DNA of 64,000 nucleotides, from contig CM041201.1 in assembly GCA_023078555.1 (NCBI GenBank), positions 3,107,713 through 3,171,712 on the forward strand, given 5' to 3'. Below are positions 60,164 through 64,000 of the stretch, in pieces. The stretch is from Ulva prolifera (Eukaryota; Chlorophyta; Ulvophyceae; Ulvales; Ulvaceae). The translations under genes were made by a program, and so were the position numbers. Positions within the stretch are counted from its first letter, which is position 1. Every line of letters starts with the position of its first letter. Below the pieces are notes generated by a model. It worked only from the letters and a program-made list of their open reading frames with translations. It was not told the DNA's origin and searched no databases.

Positions 60164-63100
60164 ATGGCGCCGAAGTCCAAGAAAAATTTTCCGGTCGTGG
60201 AGGAAGCTATAGAAGAGCAGTTTCAGGTGAGGTGCCAATGGTTCAGCAGCGAATCGTGCTTTCAGCTGATTGAACTGGTTGCAATCCATCGAACCCGTTT
60301 GCACTCGTCAGCCCCGCTCATCACTGGGCAATCCACAGTGCTCGTCATGTTCTTTCATCTGGAATATTCGTCGTGCAGCCTCCTGACGACCTGCCAGATG
60401 AATGCCCCTTCGAAGTTCAGTGGAAGCCAGGCATCGTGCTTGTCCAAGTTCAGAGACCGCTGGAGGAGATGGCAATCAAGAAACTTTTACTGGCCGATCA
60501 GGCATGCAAGTGCATGCATATGCAATTGGAGGTGGCCAATGCTGAGTCCAGCAATACTGCACCTGGGCTTGTTGCCAAGATTCAACAGGCGCGCGCAGAG
60601 GTAGGCCCTGAAGGCTCCCTGCCTGCAGAAGTCCTGCACGAGCTGTGCTGTGCCCGATGGACGGCAGACCAACAAACAGACTGGCAGCGAGAATGGGTCC
60701 GCCGCCAGATGTCCTTCTCCATTGCACAGGATGCTGTCGAGGTGCGCCCTTGATGGCTGTATCTCCGCTGAAAGTGATTTCAGTGTATCGATTATTCAAG
60801 TCACGTTGTTTGCGATACTGCAGGCTGCCACAGAAGCAGTCGAGGTTGCTGTGACAAAGCAACGTGACGCCGAGGAAGCACTAGAGAAAGAGCGCCAGGT
60901 ACAAGAAGAATGCGGTGCAGAGCTCCCAGCAGAAGCAGACAGATTGACTACAGATGGCCCAATGCAGCCGTTCTACAAGGCTCGCCACCAGTGCTCAGAG
61001 GCACTGCAGTTGTCTGAGCAGCACCTCGAGCAGTGCAAGCAAGACCTGATGAAGGCTCAAAGCAACTGCAAGGTAAAGTGGACCAAGCTGCGCCTGTACT
61101 GGACCAAGGGGCTGCCGTGGACTGCATCAGAACTTCGGGATCTTCATCTTGCGGGGCTGCCTCTTGTTGCAGCCATGCTCTTGAAGACGTCTGCAGATGG
61201 CAGTGACCAGACAGCAGAGCCTGGCACTGAACCCCGTCCTTATGACGCACTGGCCAAGGAGCAGCAGATCGTGTCGTGGGACGATGAACTCTTGAGTATC
61301 GCCACAGTGCCTGTGGTGACTGGAGCTGATGGTGACTGCTTTGTCAAGCGTGAGCTTTACGCAGATGCAGAGGGCGCAGGCGTAGTGGAGGGTTTCCATG
61401 AGATGGCAGGGGCTCTGCAGCGTCTAGAGGAAGCAGCTCTTGCCTACCAGGATTGGAAGGCCCAAAGCAAACTCATGCAGCTCCCAGATGTGCCTGTGAA
61501 TCTCAGCATCTATCGCAGCCTCATGAACTCTGTTCCAGCGGAGCAACAGTCAGTGGCGACCGTGATGCACTGCCTCCTGGAGGAGGCTGTTTGTGCAGTG
61601 GATTCTGTCGAGGATGAGGATTCACTGCATGACGCATGGGAGGTGCAGCAAGCAAAGCGATATGTTGAGGGAGCACTGCAGAACAGTGCAGCTGCTTCGC
61701 TACTGAGAACTGACCCAGATGGTGAAGTGGCCCATTTTTCTAGCGTGGTCGAAGGAGACGAGCCGATGATGCGGTCGCATGGACTCCTCTCCGGCCTGGT
61801 CAAGCGACCTGGTGCTGGTATGCAATCCTCCATCTGAGTGGAGCAGAAATGCCAAACAGTCATAGCACGCACCCAGCATCTGACCTATCCAGATATGCCA
61901 TATATTGTATGAGCTTCTGGCAGTATTCACCATTTGTATTTGATGGATTAGTTGCAGCCTGGAACTGTGACCAGCCATGGGCTTGCAGTGGCAATGGACG
62001 GTGCCGACACCGCAACGCAAGCCGCCCTTCGCCCTGATGGAGCAGTCGACGTCGAAGCCGTTGAGGATCACACTGCTGCGCTGCTGTGGCAGCACTGGCA
62101 GACCTCCGTACACGCCACCTGCACGCCCATGGCCGCAAAGGTGCATGACACTGTGCTACAGGCGCTGGCAAATCAGGTGTGCTGCCATGTTTCATTGCAG
62201 CCGTCGCACATCAGTGAGCTTGAGACTCGCAGGCACAGTTCTTGTTCAGGCGGCCGTTCGGGTAGCTTGTTCATCCTGAGAAATCAGTGTGGCGGTGCAT
62301 GTAGGCGGGTTGTGATTGGACAATGATGCAACGATTCAAGGTCCTCAGAACGGCTGTTGCAATGCTTCCTGGGAGATGCAAAGAGGATCATAGTGATAGC
62401 ATCCTGCGACGGCATCATGCTGCTGAATTCTCGCCGAGGTTCATGGCTGCCCGCATCTCTGACTGCCTGCAGCAGTACCCATCACATTCCTGGACTCTCG
62501 ATGCTGGGAGCACTGACTACATTCTGGTCTTCTACGGCGGGGCGGGCGACCCTTCGCTCACCCTCAATCTACCCTGCTTCATGCCCTTTGCTGGTTATAT
62601 GCGTGCTTACATCGCGTCAGCGCCCAGATTCGGCCTCCCTGAACTGGGGAGAGTCGTGTACCCAATCCCAGAAGCAGACAGCATTTTCCATTCTGCTTCC
62701 ATGCATCGCTATGTTGCTGACGGCAGCTGGATGGATGTGCAGCGCGAAGGCCACCTGCGCCTGCTCCACGATGCTGCGGTCCTGTGTGTGAATACGGTCA
62801 CAGATGCACATGTCCTGTTGCATGGAGCACACGGGCTCCATGCTGTGATCCAGGCGGACACTTCTGCAGGATCTACAGGGTCACTAGACCCGCTTTCAGG
62901 GGCTGCGCTTGGGGAGCAGTCAACAGCTGTGGACGGATCGGCAGCGGTGGTGCGCATGCCAGTCGACGCCGTCTATGCTGGATGTCTGCATGCAACTTGC
63001 AGCTCTGCCTTGGCCACACTGCGAACGTGGACCCGCCTGCCACGTTTTTTAACGGCCCTGTGAGGGAGGTACTGTGGAGATGGACGACCAAGGTGTAATC

Positions 63101-63716
63101 ATCTGGACCAGTTCTGCAGGACACACAGGCGACAGAGGATGCAGGCAACGGCACATCACGGGATGAGGGCAACAGCACGTCACAGGAAGCAGCAGCCCCG
63201 GCTTTGGCTGCAGAGCGTTCAGAACGCGGCGCCACCACTGCTATGGCAGCGACGGCCGTGCTGCCAACAGGCATTGGCTTGACATGTCACTCATCTGGGA
63301 TGTTCGTCTTTCAGGGCCCTGATGAAGCTGGAGACGTCAGCCAAGAAAGGCCAGTGCTGCGGACTGTTTTTCATGACGGATGCGTCGCTTTGCCTGGTAG
63401 GGACGGAAAATGGATTTTGAGGTATGCAGATGGATCCACCTGCGAACAGCTTGGGGTTGGGCAGCAGGATAAAAGTGCGTCGCTGGAGAATGTGGCATGG
63501 CTCTCAACATCTGCTGAGGGACAGCAAGTGGGGTTAAGACGCCCTGCACCGCAGCCACCCATGCCTACAGAAGATGGGGCAGTAATTGCAGATGGTGAAG
63601 TGGTGCGGAGCCAACGACACCGTCAAAGCATGATCAGAAAACTGGACATGACCACTGTCTCACTTGCGCAGAACCAGGATGTCCCTGTCTCCAAACACTC
63701 TCCCTGCCGCTGGTAG
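60164..63716 (+). CDS. Probable SPAG17/PF6-like central-apparatus protein, 3' end uncertain
   Basis: Exons 60164-60226, 60379-60741, 60824-61817, 61989-62176, 62305-62949 and 63120-about 63716 join in phase, giving roughly 950 residues to the last frame stop; the gene may continue past the window. It starts MAPKSKKNFPVVEEAIEEQF. Residues 140-230 are coiled coil (VTKQRDAEEALEKERQVQEE). Then come SVATVMHCLLEEAVCAVDSV and, near the end, a beta-rich segment with repeated DG turns (VFHDGCVALPGRDGKWILRY, ADGSTCEQ) that I associate with SPAG17/PF6, a large C1a projection protein of the axonemal central pair. The similarity is partial and from memory of the family's style, so other large central-pair proteins remain possible. 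Being 430 bp downstream of a DNAJB13-like gene supports a flagellar role. Two donors are GTGCGC. An extra intron around 61071 cannot be excluded. Confidence 0.55.
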
Positions 63717-64000
63717 ACTTGTGCTTGCTGCCGCAATCCCCCTGTATGAAGGCCCAGTGGCTGTGATCTGCAGAAGAATGGCAGATAAGGTTGTGAGGAT
63801 CCGGGTCACACGCATCAACACATTGCCATAGATGTGTAGGAACATCAAGATACGCCTGACGATCAAGAGGCCGGCTACGAGGCACACGGTGAGCGTGGTA
63901 ATTCACCGCAGCTAGAGGCTTGCAGCCTTGGCAGGCTTGCGCACACCACAAAAGTAGACCCTGACTTGAAGGCCTCCATTATCACGCGATCTGATCACAC

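Noticed and set aside
63717..64000. Minus-strand frames at the window end
   Set aside because: They are Ile/Leu-rich but short, lack motifs and overlap the uncertain 3' end of the SPAG17-like gene; the window ends before they can be judged.

Overview
This is nuclear DNA from a eukaryote, most likely a chlorophyte green alga that can build flagella. The genes are broken by many GT-AG introns of roughly 90 to 900 bases. Donors are strikingly often GTGCG and acceptors are almost always TGCAG, a pattern I associate with GC-rich green algal genomes. TGTAA, the usual chlorophyte polyadenylation signal, follows several stop codons. Several genes are of plant/algal type: a plant-like DUF89 domain, a plastid-type DUF493 protein and a plastid-type GNAT. 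A DNAJB13-like gene, a probable SPAG17/PF6-like gene and a large SFI1-type centrin-binding gene imply basal bodies and motile axonemes. I cannot name the species.

Layout. 1-6.2 kb: the 3' end of a pantothenate-kinase/DUF89-type gene, then a seven-exon membrane-anchored sulfotransferase on the minus strand. 6.2-9.7 kb: no convincing gene, but a 38-base G tract and a perfect 56-bp palindrome. 9.75-17.4 kb: a tandem duplication carrying two four-exon short-chain dehydrogenase genes, separated by a (TG)75-G34 tract and a non-autonomous hAT-like element with an 8-bp target duplication. 18.4-24.0 kb: an eight-exon mitochondrial-type ketoacyl-ACP synthase (minus) whose sixth intron holds a 5'-truncated LINE; it is head-to-head with a YbaK-domain gene. 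27.1-29.9 kb: an unrecognised membrane/coiled-coil protein (minus). 29.9-34.2 kb: gene-poor, with a cluster of direct and inverted copies of a short dispersed repeat.

34.2-44.3 kb: an intronless Yip1-family gene, a LARP1-type DM15 protein without a visible La motif, a GNAT acetyltransferase with a (CA)124 intronic tract, a DUF493 protein, and an ICMT/NnrU-like methyltransferase that converges on it. 46.2-55.2 kb: an SFI1-type protein with about 36 repeats (minus), with fascin-like exons upstream. 55.4-57.0 kb: an MFS transporter. 58.0-63.7 kb: DNAJB13-like and probable SPAG17/PF6-like genes head-to-tail.

This is a mosaic of housekeeping, organelle and cytoskeletal genes rather than an operon. 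The clearest functional grouping is the flagellar/centriolar set in the last 18 kb. Exon models were built by hand from reading frame, splice sites and family similarity. Where stated, phases close exactly across every junction. No alignment or database search was run.
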